Below are positions 54,166 through 63,279 of a stretch of 64,000 nucleotides of DNA, in pieces. A program made the position numbers and the translations under genes. This stretch comes from Saprospiraceae bacterium. GTDB lineage: Bacteria > Bacteroidota > Bacteroidia > Chitinophagales > Saprospiraceae. The stretch's first letter is position 1, and the number at the start of each line of letters is the position of its first letter. The notes below the pieces were generated by a model. It had not been told where the DNA came from and made no database searches. It saw only the letters and a program-made list of their open reading frames with translations. The stretch is from the NCBI GenBank assembly GCA_022448955.1, contig JAKVCU010000060.1:16170-80169 (forward strand). The letters are read 5' to 3'.

Positions 54166-55005
54166 TCAAATTTCATCTACGGATAAAGGTCTCGGTTGCT
54201 TTCCATTTACATCTGATATTCCGTACTTCATAGCTTCTTTGGCTGCAATCAATATTTTACCGGTCTTTTCTATTGCCTTTGGATCTGATGCCATTTTGGC
54301 AATTACCCTTCCAATAAATTCTGGTGATTCTGAATTGCTTAAGTCAAAATGTTCTTTATTCTGCATTACCGCCTCTGTTCTTACAATTCCAGGATATAGA
54401 CAAATAACAGGGATATTAAACGGATGTAATTCATAAGCCATAGCTTCCGTCATCTTGTTGGTTGCAGCTTTTGAAGTACAGTAAGCGACACCTTTATCAC
54501 TTCTTTCAGCGGCCCAAAAAGATAGATTAAAGATGATACCTGATTGTTGTTTTACCATAATCTTTGCCGCTTGAGCACTTGCAAAATAAGCTGCTCGAAC
54601 ACCAGAAGAAAACATTTTATCCCATCTTGAAATAGGAGATTCCCAAAACCCTTTTTCTAACCAGAACTTTGTACCATCATTAAAGTATTCATAACCACCC
54701 CAAACGCTATTCACCAAAATATCAAGTTTGTTGTGTCTCTTAAAAATTTGGTCAAAAACATCGACTACTTCCTCATCGATGGTATGATCACAGCGTATGG
54801 CTATACATTTTCCTCCAAGGGATGTAATTTCATCTCTTGTTTGGTAAATAGAACCAGAAAGTTTTGTGGTCTTATGCTCGTTCTGTTCTGTTCTTCCTGT
54901 TATATAGACAGTTGCTCCACTTTTTGTCAATGCAATCGCAATACCTTTGCCAATACCTCGACTAGCTCCCGTAACTAAGGCAACTTTATTTTCTAAATCC
55001 TTCAT
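54166..55005 (-). CDS. Short-chain dehydrogenase/reductase
   Basis: This 279-aa SDR oxidoreductase has the NAD(P) motif TGASRGIG (residues 12-19), a basic residue in ITGRTEQN suggesting NADPH, and the active site AYCTSKAA (Y-x3-K). The NSVWGGYEYFNDG segment and the overall length resemble the DHRS1-like group. The substrate is unknown. It is followed, on the same strand, by DUF1800 after a 172-base gap; it is not obviously in an operon. Confidence 0.9.
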   Translation of the reverse strand: MKDLENKVALVTGASRGIGKGIAIALTKSGATVYITGRTEQNEHKTTKLSGSIYQTRDEITSLGGKCIAIRCDHTIDEEVVDVFDQIFKRHNKLDILVNSVWGGYEYFNDGTKFWLEKGFWESPISRWDKMFSSGVRAAYFASAQAAKIMVKQQSGIIFNLSFWAAERSDKGVAYCTSKAATNKMTEAMAYELHPFNIPVICLYPGIVRTEAVMQNKEHFDLSNSESPEFIGRVIAKMASDPKAIEKTGKILIAAKEAMKYGISDVNGKQPRPLSVDEI

Positions 55006-55069
55006 TAAATTTCAGCAGCTTTAATCGATTATAACTTATTGAAGAAATATCTAATTAACTTCCTCATCC

Positions 55070-55495
55070 TTAAGACAATTGAATAGCAATCTTTTTTCGC
55101 TCTAAATCCACAGCAAACATTTCTTCTAGTTCTTCCCCTTTCGGGAAATGCGCTTGAAAAGATTCAGCATTTACAAATTGTTGGAAGGACTGAGGGCCAA
55201 ATGATAAAGTTAGTCCAAATTCAGTTGTCCAAAGTCCATTCTCTCCCTTTACTTTATCCAGTATAACATCTACGTGACCAAAGATTTGTCGCTCCTGCTT
55301 AAAAGTTTCAATAGCTAGATTATAAAAATAAATGCCATCGGTCCCTATGTTTGGATCAAAAGCAAAAAGAAGTTCCATGATCTTTAAATGAGTTTCTATT
55401 AGTAGGTCCTCTCTTTTAGAAAACAATTCATCATAATCGCTCATAGTATGGAGCTGTTTTTTCAATTCTTCAATTTGAGACTTGATTTTATCCAT
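55070..55495 (-). CDS. Hypothetical protein
   Basis: This 141-aa protein starts with a coiled-coil-like helix (MDKIKSQIEELKKQLHTMS). The rest is a mixed alpha/beta domain (GTDGIYFYNLAIETFKQE, LTLSFGPQSFQQFVN). I do not recognise the family. It lacks a signal peptide. It lies 64 bases upstream of the SDR gene on the same strand and is divergent from pgmB. Confidence 0.7.
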   Translation of the reverse strand: MDKIKSQIEELKKQLHTMSDYDELFSKREDLLIETHLKIMELLFAFDPNIGTDGIYFYNLAIETFKQERQIFGHVDVILDKVKGENGLWTTEFGLTLSFGPQSFQQFVNAESFQAHFPKGEELEEMFAVDLERKKIAIQLS

Positions 55496-55543
55496 TTCAA
55501 AAGGATTCTAAGTGTATAAATTACACTATCTTGCAATAAATAT

Positions 55544-55573
55544 TTTGTCGCTATTCCAAATATAGTATTTTTG
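55544..55573 (+). promoter_or_regulatory. Promoter of the pgmB-GH65 operon
   Basis: A TTTG at 55544-55547 and -7 box TATTTTTG at 55566-55573 are spaced by 18 bases, a good consensus match. The predicted leader is about 74 bases to the pgmB ATG. Confidence 0.68.
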
Positions 55574-55653
55574 CGATGCGAAAAAAATAACAAAAGATTT
55601 GCCAAACACCTGCTTTACCGCAGAAACTAGGCTAGACCAAAACGTATAAACTT

Positions 55654-56304
55654 ATGATTAAGGCGTGCATTTTCGATTTAGATGGTGTCATTGTCGATAC
55701 GGCCAAGTACCACTTCATTGCTTGGCGCAAATTAGCCAATGAACTAGGCTTTGATTTTACTGAAAAGGAAAATGAAAAATTAAAAGGCGTTAGCCGTATG
55801 GGTTCGCTCAACTTGATTTTAGAATGGGGGGGCATTAAAATGGAAGAGGACAAAAAAGTAGAATGGGCCACCAAAAAGAATGAATGGTACAAAGAGCATA
55901 TCTTGGATATGGGTGAAGAGGAAATATTGCCAGGTGTTCGCCAATTCTTGAATGAATTAAAAGCAAAAAATATTCAATATGCATTAGGATCTGCCAGTAA
56001 AAATGCAGCTGCGGTAATGAATAAAATTGGTTTAACAGAAGAGTTTGTGACTATTATTGATGGTACCAAAACTACAAAAGGTAAACCAGACCCACAAGTT
56101 TTCCAAATGGGCGCAGAAGCTATGGGCGTTCAAGCAGAAGAATGTATTGTTTTTGAAGATGCAGCTAAAGGGGTTCAAGCAGCTCTAAATGGCAATTTCT
56201 ATGCAGTAGGTGTGGGTAGTCCCGAATCATTAGGTGCTGCTCACATGGTTATTTCAGGATTTGAAGGACTAACATTTGATCAAGTGCTACAAGGCATTCA
56301 ATAA
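55654..56304 (+). CDS. pgmB: Beta-phosphoglucomutase
   Basis: It interconverts beta-glucose 1-phosphate and glucose 6-phosphate. This 216-aa HAD-family protein has nucleophile D8 and acid/base D10 in FDLDGVIVDTAKYH, GSASKN (motif II), Lys in KGKPDPQ (motif III) and VFEDAAKG (motif IV). The beta-anomer product of inverting GH65 phosphorylases is its substrate, and the phosphorylase gene follows 37 bases downstream. The complete pair explains the function. Confidence 0.95.
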   Translation: MIKACIFDLDGVIVDTAKYHFIAWRKLANELGFDFTEKENEKLKGVSRMGSLNLILEWGGIKMEEDKKVEWATKKNEWYKEHILDMGEEEILPGVRQFLNELKAKNIQYALGSASKNAAAVMNKIGLTEEFVTIIDGTKTTKGKPDPQVFQMGAEAMGVQAEECIVFEDAAKGVQAALNGNFYAVGVGSPESLGAAHMVISGFEGLTFDQVLQGIQ

Positions 56305-56341
56305 CATAATACCCATTTAACTACCACTTAAAAATAAAATC

Positions 56342-58645
56342 ATGAAGCAATATCTTAAGCACGATGAATGGTGCATTATAGAAGAAGGCTTAAAGCCGGA
56401 ATACAACGAAATTTCTGAAAGTATCTTTAGTATTGGTAATGGCCGTATGGGACAACGTGCCAATTTTGAAGAAACCTATACAGGACATACCTTCCAAGGA
56501 AGCTATTTGGCTGGTGTTTATTACCCTGATAAAACAAGAGTGGGTTGGTGGAAGAATGGTTATCCAGAATACTTCGCAAAAGTATTAAACGCACCCAATT
56601 GGATTGGTATAGATATCAAGGTAGATGGTGAAACTTTAGATCTAGCTAAATGTGAAGTTAAATCTTTCCGCCGGGTTTTGAACATGAAAGAAGGCTACCT
56701 TGAACGTACATTTACAGCAAAAATGGTAAATGGAACCGAGGTAGAAGTGAATTCCAAGCGTTTCTGTAGCCTTGTAAAAGATGAATCAGCAGCTATCCGT
56801 TATAGTATTAAATTGCTTAACTATACTGGCAAGTTAACGGTAATGCCATACTTAGATGGAGATATCATCAATAAGGATACGAACTACGATGAAAAATTCT
56901 GGGATCCAATCCATGAGGAAGTAGAAGGTCAAAGTGGTTTTATCACAGTAGAAACCAAAAAGACAGCTTTCCAGGTATGTACGGGTATGCAATATGTAAT
57001 TGAGCAAGACGGTCAAGCATTAGACCTTTCGCCTTACAATACGCAGAAAGCAAAGTACATTGACAGTACAGTAGAATTTGAAGCAAAAGAAGGACAAGAA
57101 ACAGTAATTTATAAATATGCTGCCAATGTGACCTCTTTTAATCACGATAAATCGGAAATCCAGGACCTTTGTAAAAAGACCGTTGCTGATGCTGTAGCAA
57201 AAGGTTTTGATGCAATGCTTGCAGAGCAAGCAGCAGCTTGGGGCAGCAAATGGGAAGAAGCAGATATCGTAATCGAAGGCGATGTGGCTGCTCAACAAGG
57301 TATCCGTTTTAATATCTTCCAATTGTACCAAACGTATACAGGTGAAGACGAACGTTTGAATATCGGTCCTAAAGGATTTACAGGTGAAAAATATGGTGGA
57401 AGCACTTATTGGGATACGGAAGCCTACTGCTTCCCATTCTATTTAGCGACAGCTGACCAAAAAGTAGCTCGCCAATTATTGATTTATCGTCATAAGCATT
57501 TACAAAAAGCCATTGAAAATGCAGCTAAGTTAGGATTTACAGATGGTGCTGCCCTTTATCCAATGGTAACGATGAATGGTGAAGAATGCCACAATGAGTG
57601 GGAAATCACTTTCGAAGAAATCCACAGAAACGGGGCTATTGCTTACGCTATTTATGACTACATCCGCTATACCGGTGAGCAAGAATACTTAATCGATTAT
57701 GGCTTAGAAGTATTGATTGGAATTTCAAGATTCTGGGCTCAGCGAGTACATTTTTCAGAAAGAGCAGGCATGTATATGATGCATGGAGTAACTGGTCCGA
57801 ATGAATACGAGAACAACGTAAACAACAACTGGTACACCAATTTAATTGCAAAATGGTGTCTGAGCTATACTTTAGAAGCTATTGATTATGTAAAAAATAA
57901 TGCTGCGGATAAGTACAAAGCATTAGAAGAACAAATTAAGTTTTACGAGTATACAGAAACCAATAAGTGGAAAGACATTATCGAAAAAATGTACCTTCCT
58001 ACAGATGATGAATTAGGTATTATTGTACAACATGATGGATTCTTGGATAAAGAATTATTGGTTGTAGATGACCTAAAAGAAGGAGATTATCCTTTAAATC
58101 AAAACTGGAGTTGGGATAGAATTTTACGTTCTGTTTTCATCAAGCAAGCTGACGTACTTCAAGGAATTTACTTCTTTGAAGATGAATTTGATGAAGAAAC
58201 TATTCGTAAAAACTTTGATTTCTACGAACCACGTACTGTTCATGAATCATCATTATCGCCATGTGTTCACGTAATCTTAGCATCCGTTTTAGGCAAAAAA
58301 GAAAAAGCCTACGAAATGTACATCCGTACAGCTCGTTTGGATTTAGACGATTATAATAATGATACAGAAGATGGTTGTCATATTACAAGTATGGCAGGTA
58401 CTTGGATGGCATTTGTAAAAGGTTTTGGTGGCATGAGAGTATACAATGATACCCTACAATTTGCACCATATTTACCAGAACAGTGGGCTAGTTATGCATT
58501 TAACGTACGTTTCAGAGGTCACTATATCAAAGTAAATGTAGATAAGACGCAAACGACGATCAGCAACCATGCAGACGAAGCCTTGAGCTTGAAGGTACAC
58601 GGTAAAGACTATGAAATTGCTGCAGAATCAAGCATCACCATATAA
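56342..58645 (+). CDS. GH65 maltose-type disaccharide phosphorylase
   Basis: It phosphorolyses an alpha-linked glucose disaccharide to beta-glucose 1-phosphate and glucose. This 767-aa protein has the GH65 architecture: N-terminal beta domain (~1-270), (alpha/alpha)6 barrel (~330-690) and a C-terminal beta lid. The proposed general acid is Glu488 in TGPNEYENNVNN. The phosphate-site segment HESSLSPCVH is present. Maltose phosphorylase is most likely; kojibiose, nigerose or trehalose specificity is not excluded. No permease or PTS gene is adjacent. Confidence 0.93.
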   Translation: MKQYLKHDEWCIIEEGLKPEYNEISESIFSIGNGRMGQRANFEETYTGHTFQGSYLAGVYYPDKTRVGWWKNGYPEYFAKVLNAPNWIGIDIKVDGETLDLAKCEVKSFRRVLNMKEGYLERTFTAKMVNGTEVEVNSKRFCSLVKDESAAIRYSIKLLNYTGKLTVMPYLDGDIINKDTNYDEKFWDPIHEEVEGQSGFITVETKKTAFQVCTGMQYVIEQDGQALDLSPYNTQKAKYIDSTVEFEAKEGQETVIYKYAANVTSFNHDKSEIQDLCKKTVADAVAKGFDAMLAEQAAAWGSKWEEADIVIEGDVAAQQGIRFNIFQLYQTYTGEDERLNIGPKGFTGEKYGGSTYWDTEAYCFPFYLATADQKVARQLLIYRHKHLQKAIENAAKLGFTDGAALYPMVTMNGEECHNEWEITFEEIHRNGAIAYAIYDYIRYTGEQEYLIDYGLEVLIGISRFWAQRVHFSERAGMYMMHGVTGPNEYENNVNNNWYTNLIAKWCLSYTLEAIDYVKNNAADKYKALEEQIKFYEYTETNKWKDIIEKMYLPTDDELGIIVQHDGFLDKELLVVDDLKEGDYPLNQNWSWDRILRSVFIKQADVLQGIYFFEDEFDEETIRKNFDFYEPRTVHESSLSPCVHVILASVLGKKEKAYEMYIRTARLDLDDYNNDTEDGCHITSMAGTWMAFVKGFGGMRVYNDTLQFAPYLPEQWASYAFNVRFRGHYIKVNVDKTQTTISNHADEALSLKVHGKDYEIAAESSITI

Positions 58646-58813
58646 GTATAGACTGTGTTGAGGGGGTGTGGAATGATATTATGAGCCTCCCCCTCTCACC
58701 ATCACAAAGTCTGACAGCCTCACCGCCATAAAACGGCACACTTTTTGTCTTACCTTATATAAATTTTATAACTTCAGGCCGAAAAAATTAATCAACTAAT
58801 GAACATATTGAAT

Positions 58814-59332
58814 ATGAAGAATACCATTTTTATCGCACTAATTGCCATACTTGGATTTGCATGTACAGGAGAACAGTCCAAGGGTACAGATTCTGCTACA
58901 ACTACTGCGGCTACCCAAGAAGGGGGATCAGCAGCTTCACCTATGGCACCTGCACAGTCAGGACTTACCGCAAAGTTGACAAAAGATTATTGGGTATATG
59001 AATTTTACATTGATCCTAAGAACAAAGAGAACAATCGTAATTTCCGTGGTAAATGGTTTAATCTAAAACCAGATGGTACTTTCCAGAGTGGACATTGGGA
59101 AGAAATTACAGGTAGCGGAAGTTGGCTATTACTAAAAGGAGAAGACAACAAAGATTTGTTGCGATTAGATAACGTTAACGATACGGAAGATGCAGAATTT
59201 ATTGTACAGATGAATACAGATGGAGACCAAGCATCTTGGGTAGGAACAGCCACCTTTGGTCATGCAGGAGTGATGCTAAAGGCCATCAATCTTATGAGTC
59301 AGCCCACCAAACAACAGTTTGGCGTACAGTAA
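58814..59332 (+). CDS. Small lipoprotein of unknown function
   Basis: This 172-aa lipoprotein has signal LIAILGFAC (Cys17). A Ser/Thr/Ala-rich linker (~20-50) precedes a beta-rich domain (WVYEFYIDPKNKENN, GRSWLLL-type strands, FIVQMNTDGDQASWVG). I recognise no family. The upstream ATG at 58799 would add five residues (MNILN) and is less typical of signal peptides. It follows GH65 by 168 bases and is probably a separate transcription unit. It is followed by the dispersed repeat. Confidence 0.78.
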   Translation: MKNTIFIALIAILGFACTGEQSKGTDSATTTAATQEGGSAASPMAPAQSGLTAKLTKDYWVYEFYIDPKNKENNRNFRGKWFNLKPDGTFQSGHWEEITGSGSWLLLKGEDNKDLLRLDNVNDTEDAEFIVQMNTDGDQASWVGTATFGHAGVMLKAINLMSQPTKQQFGVQ

Positions 59333-59358
59333 ACCTTTCTTTATTCTCCCATCATTTA

Positions 59359-59535
59359 TAAGCGGCTAGTCAAAATTGCTTGTATAATAAAACTGTCCCT
59401 ACGAAAATCATAAGAAACTGACGATAGGAAAGTTACGCATGATTTTTATAGGGACGCTAAAACCTGTCTGCCTCTGGCTGAATTTTATTATACCAATTTC
59501 AGCCATAGGCTGACAGGTTCTAGCCTAACTACTTA
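59359..59535 (-). repeat. Dispersed intergenic element, copy B (reverse orientation)
   Basis: This 177-bp copy aligns with the reverse complement of copy A (24773-24970) along almost all its length. Shared blocks include CTAGAACCTGTCAGCCT, GGCTGAAATTGGTATAATAA, GTAACTTTC, TATCGTCAGTT and TATTATACAAGCAATTTTGA. It lacks the GC-rich insert and instead has an AGGGAC arm pairing with CGTCCCT, so the second hairpin is closed more strongly. Confidence 0.85.
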
Positions 59536-59748
59536 TCTTAGGTGGGAGAATAAACCTTATTCCTTCCATTCAATTGTATTCTTTAATTTAGGCCTTCCAT
59601 AGTTTGAAGATCTTCCTCGGCAGACTTATATATATGGGTTATAGAATACCACTAAACCGAGCGTCTGATCTCATTCCACAATGAAAACGATCTTTTTAGC
59701 GAAAGCAAAATATGTAGGCTAATAAAAATATGGAAAAGTTTAGATCAT

Positions 59749-59813
59749 GAGCCTGAACCCTGCCCATCTGCAGGTGGGATTTTATGGTGTAAGCAATTTT
59801 GACTAGCCGCTTA
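59749..59813 (+). repeat. Dispersed intergenic element, copy C (right end only)
   Basis: It shares the right end of copy A (AAGCAATTTTGACTAGC, then GCTTA) and a GC-rich palindromic piece (CTGCCCATCTGCAGGTGGG) in the place of A's insert. The final 23 bases (59791-59813) are the exact reverse complement of the left 23 bases of copy B (59359-59381). So B to C forms a 455-bp unit with perfect terminal inverted repeats. The 213 bases between contain no gene. Confidence 0.8.
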
Positions 59814-59958
59814 AAGATTTTTTCATACCTAAAAACAACTACGCAATAACACTGCGTACTTCTTTTTCAACTTTGTTTTAGCAAAAGGAACTAAATCTAA
59901 AAACAGATCATTTAATGGTTTGGAGCATAACTGTTCCAATGATCAAAAAACTAAAAAA

Positions 59959-61356
59959 ATGGCTAAGTTAAAGTTAAGAGGAAAAGATTTAATGAAGATT
60001 GGTTACCCAGAAGGACCTGCAATTGGAATGGCCATTAACATGATGTTAAAGCATTACAAAAGAAGTAGCAAAGAAGAAGTATTGAATATTCTTGCCGATG
60101 TTTTGGCTCGACCAGAGGAGTTCAAGAATGATAGGGTACTAGGCCGAATTGTTCGAACAATGCAAGCCAAGGAAGAGCAAAAAGAAATTGAATTAGGTCC
60201 ACTCATTGAAGATTATCCAATTTTTGGAGCAAGTAATATTCAGCAAGAAGCGCTGAATCAGATGAATACGGCTTTACGATTACCGATCTCAACGGGAGGT
60301 GCGCTTATGGCTGATGCACATGCTGGTTATGGGCTACCGATTGGAGGCGTTTTAGCAGTGGATAATGCAGTCATTCCCTATGGTGTAGGGATGGATATTG
60401 GTTGTCGAATGTCTTTGTCTTTATATAATTTAAAGCCTGATTTTCTGGAGAATAACCGTTCGAATCTGAAGAAAATTTTAGTAGACCATACCAGGTTTGG
60501 ATTTAATGCCTTTGATAGCCCAATGGACGATGAAGTATTCAGCCGTTCAGAATTTAAGGAAATCAAGAAGGTAAAAGAGCTCAAGCAAAAAGCAGTCAGT
60601 CAGATTGGTTCTTCAGGTTCTGGAAATCATTTTGTTGAATTTGGAATCGTTCGATTGACGGATGAAAACAATGAATTCGGTTTGCCTTTAGGCGAATACA
60701 TGGCCTTATTATCCCATTCTGGTTCTAGAGGTTTTGGTGCAAATATTGCACAATATTACACGAAAGTGGCCATGGAAAAATGTTTACTTCCGAAAGAAGC
60801 GAAGCATTTAGCCTGGTTGAGCTTAGACACTCAGGAAGGTATAGAATATTGGCTAGCTATGAATTTAGCGGGGGATTATGCATCGGCATGTCATAACCAT
60901 ATCCATCAGCGTATTGCGAAAGCATTAGGAGAAGAAAGCATTGCAAAGGTAGAAAACCATCATAACTTCGCTTGGAAAGAGAAGCTTCCAAATGGTAAGG
61001 AGGTGATTGTTCACCGTAAAGGTGCTACTCCTGCAGGAAAAGGTGTACTAGGTGTAATTCCTGGCTCTATGACTGCTCCTGGTTTCATTGTTAGAGGGAA
61101 GGGAAGCGCGTTATCGTTCAATTCTGCATCGCATGGCGCTGGACGATTAATGTCTAGAAGAAAAGCGAAAGAATCCATTACCAAAAAAGAATTGCGAATG
61201 ATGTTGAAGAAGCATCAGGTGGATTTGATTGGAGGTGGATTAGATGAATCGCCAATCGCTTACAAAGATATTAAGGAAGTAATGGGTTTCCAAAGAGATT
61301 TGGTTGATGTATTAGGAAGCTTCCAACCTAAGATTGTAAGAATGGCTGGCGACTAA
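59959..61356 (+). CDS. rtcB: RtcB-type RNA ligase
   Basis: RtcB joins RNA ends with 2',3'-cyclic phosphate (or 3'-phosphate) and 5'-OH, for RNA repair. At 465 aa it is a full-length member. Motifs are MADAHAGYGLPIGGV, GVGMDIGCRM (metal Asp and Cys), SSGSGNHFVEFG, LSHSGSRGFG, NHHNFAWKE and VHRKGATPAGKG. The last contains His352, the residue that is guanylylated in relatives. I chose ATG 59959; an upstream TTG (59920) is unlikely. No archease or rtcA/rtcR neighbour is present. Confidence 0.94.
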   Translation: MAKLKLRGKDLMKIGYPEGPAIGMAINMMLKHYKRSSKEEVLNILADVLARPEEFKNDRVLGRIVRTMQAKEEQKEIELGPLIEDYPIFGASNIQQEALNQMNTALRLPISTGGALMADAHAGYGLPIGGVLAVDNAVIPYGVGMDIGCRMSLSLYNLKPDFLENNRSNLKKILVDHTRFGFNAFDSPMDDEVFSRSEFKEIKKVKELKQKAVSQIGSSGSGNHFVEFGIVRLTDENNEFGLPLGEYMALLSHSGSRGFGANIAQYYTKVAMEKCLLPKEAKHLAWLSLDTQEGIEYWLAMNLAGDYASACHNHIHQRIAKALGEESIAKVENHHNFAWKEKLPNGKEVIVHRKGATPAGKGVLGVIPGSMTAPGFIVRGKGSALSFNSASHGAGRLMSRRKAKESITKKELRMMLKKHQVDLIGGGLDESPIAYKDIKEVMGFQRDLVDVLGSFQPKIVRMAGD

Positions 61357-61384
61357 TTTGGGAGTGTCCCCATTCATTCTATTC

Positions 61385-61455
61385 ATGGGGTCGGGCTATC
61401 CGTTCAAATCCCGCTTTTTTGAGAAAAAGCGGGATACCACTTCTATCCCTCACTC
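61385..61455 (+). repeat. Structured intergenic repeat (GGGTCGGGCTATCC type)
   Basis: The sequence GGGGTCGGGCTATCCG is followed by a hairpin ATCCCGCTTTTTT-GAG-AAAAAGCGGGAT (61408-61435) and CCACTTCTATCCCTCAC. I recognise this GGGTCGGGCTATCC...TATCCCT arrangement as a repeat found between genes in many Bacteroidota genomes (from memory, unchecked). A 63-codon ORF across it is not coding. It lies between RtcB and a tyrosine recombinase; the rest of 61456-61651 is featureless. Confidence 0.6.
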
Positions 61456-61651
61456 ATTTTCGTGCTCGCCAATCTGTCTCGCTCTAGAAAAAGTTGGGCC
61501 TTTACATACACAAATCCATGATTTGAGCGTATTAACAATAGAAAACTAAGATATACTTTAGCAACTATTTTACAACGACCTTACTAACCAATGGATTTAT
61601 CCTTAGTAAAGTTAGTGTATAAGCTTCAACATAATCTAAAAAAGTAAAGCT

Positions 61652-63013
61652 ATGAAAAAAGTAAAAATCAATCTCCACCTATTTGATCATAAAGGTGGAC
61701 AACAAATTGGTATTTCCTTTCCGGAAGGGCAATACAAAAGATCACTTTTATATCCAATTGACCACGTTCATTACACTCAAACCCATCGATGCTGGTACGT
61801 CCCTTACCATGAAAAGAGTATTAATCAGTTGAAAGAGTATTTCGAAATTGAGAATTTAGAAGATATTCAACATTTTAAGATTAACACCTCTCAAACTGAT
61901 GGATATACAAGAATTGAATTAGATCTAGACGGTAATCACCGATTAAAAATCAGGATTATTTTTAACAAAGAACTAGCCACGAAAAAGCTTCGTGAAATTC
62001 AGCATTGCAGATATGAGTCAAAAAACAAAGTATGGTTATTGCCTGCGAGTGAAGGTAGTATTCAGCGATTAGAAGAAGCCTTTCCTGATCAAATCAATTA
62101 CAAAGTTCAGATAAGAAGATCCGACAGAGGAGCAACTAAGATTGTAAAAAGTAAAAAAACTACGAAGCCATTTATCCCATCTCAACAAAAAGCTTTAGAT
62201 GAGTTGGAGCGGCAATTAATCCTGAATAGATATAGCATCCATACTAGAAAATCCTATTTAAGTCAATTTAAAAGCTTCTTGAGTTATTACCGCAGGCATG
62301 ATCCGACAAGTATAACAAAAGAAGAAGTAGAGAACTATTTAATTCATTGTATCAAAGAGCGTTACATATCCGAATCCACACAGAACCAGATCATCAATGC
62401 GATCAAATTTTACTTTGAAAAAATCTTGAAACGCCCTAGGATTCAATATCAATTTACTCGACCTAAGAAGCCACTACAATTACCCAATGTTTTGAGTAAA
62501 GACGAAGTACAATTATTATTTGAGCATACCGATAACATTAAGCACAAATGCATTTTAGTGATTATTTATTCTGCTGGTTTAAGGTTGAGTGAGCTAATAA
62601 AGTTGCGCTTAAGAGATATCAATAAATCGAGGCGAGTCATTTTCATTAAGGCAGGAAAAGGAAAGAAAGATCGGTATACGGTCTTAGCGGACAATGTGCT
62701 TCCACTGCTCAACCAATATCAAAAGATGTATAAGCCTAGATATTGGTTATTTGAGGGTCAGGCTGGTGGTCAGTATAGTGTTAGGAGTGTACAAAGTATA
62801 TTTTCCAATGCTAGGGATAGAGCGATGATTAATCCATTTGCGACGGTCCATACATTAAGGCACAGCTTTGCTACGCATTGTCTTGAAGCGGGTTTTTCGA
62901 CGGCTTTGATCAAAGAAGCACTTGGTCATAAATCTGTGAGTACGACGGAGCGGTATTTACACATTTCTACCCAAGAGCTTAGTAAGCTTCAGAGTCCACT
63001 AGATGATTTATAG
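61652..63013 (+). CDS. Tyrosine recombinase with duplicated N-terminal module
   Basis: This 453-aa site-specific recombinase has a SAM-like core-binding domain (~180-265; RYSIHTRKSYLSQFKSFLSY). The catalytic domain follows, with R311 (AGLRLSEL), the KGKKDRY beta-hairpin lysine, H400-x2-R403 (HTLRHSFATH), H426 (LGHKS) and nucleophile Tyr435 (TERYLHIS). Residues 1-150 hold two related ~65-aa units, each ending in W-x-(V/L)P and then a helix (RCWYVPYHEKSINQLKEYF; KVWLLPASEGSIQRLEEAF). Such N-terminal additions are not in XerC/D. It may serve a mobile or gene-capture element; no second transposition gene is seen. Confidence 0.92.
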   Translation: MKKVKINLHLFDHKGGQQIGISFPEGQYKRSLLYPIDHVHYTQTHRCWYVPYHEKSINQLKEYFEIENLEDIQHFKINTSQTDGYTRIELDLDGNHRLKIRIIFNKELATKKLREIQHCRYESKNKVWLLPASEGSIQRLEEAFPDQINYKVQIRRSDRGATKIVKSKKTTKPFIPSQQKALDELERQLILNRYSIHTRKSYLSQFKSFLSYYRRHDPTSITKEEVENYLIHCIKERYISESTQNQIINAIKFYFEKILKRPRIQYQFTRPKKPLQLPNVLSKDEVQLLFEHTDNIKHKCILVIIYSAGLRLSELIKLRLRDINKSRRVIFIKAGKGKKDRYTVLADNVLPLLNQYQKMYKPRYWLFEGQAGGQYSVRSVQSIFSNARDRAMINPFATVHTLRHSFATHCLEAGFSTALIKEALGHKSVSTTERYLHISTQELSKLQSPLDDL

Positions 63014-63066
63014 TCTTATAGTAACAGCTCAGCTCTCACTATATATAATTGATTTTCAATTATTTA

Positions 63067-63118
63067 AAATGTTCAATACCACGTAATCTATCGTATTATT
63101 GAGCATTTTTCTTTTTCT
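63067..63118 (+). terminator. Terminator after the recombinase gene
   Basis: AAATGTTCAATA (63067-63078) pairs with TATTGAGCATTT (63097-63108) with one mismatch, followed by a T-rich tract. Confidence 0.7.
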
Positions 63119-63279
63119 ATCAAAAAGTCATCTCTCTTTTTTCTATATATGATTTCTTCTTTATTGTTGTTTTTGTGGTTTTCATCTTCTATCTTCATTC
63201 TTATTACATAGTGCTATACATGCAATTTCTCGTTTATATAGGAGTTGTATGCAAAACACATCAAAAAATAAAGCTAAAA

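Noticed and set aside
54166..55005. SDR as a sepiapterin reductase completing the biopterin pathway
   Set aside because: The sequence resembles the DHRS1-like group and it is 30 kb from ptpS-folE, so there is no real support.
59959..61356. RtcB as part of an RNA-repair or defence operon
   Set aside because: No archease, RtcA, RtcR, toxin or anticodon nuclease gene is adjacent in the window; it appears to stand alone.
61358..61549. 63-codon plus-strand ORF after rtcB
   Set aside because: It runs across the structured GGGTCGGGCTATCC repeat and its hairpin, so coding is unlikely. The GTTCAAATC inside it looks like a tRNA T-loop, but no acceptor or anticodon stem fits.
61652..63013. Integron integrase (IntI)
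   Set aside because: The spacing before the HTLRH motif lacks the extra IntI-specific block, and no array of attC-like sites with cassettes is visible downstream.
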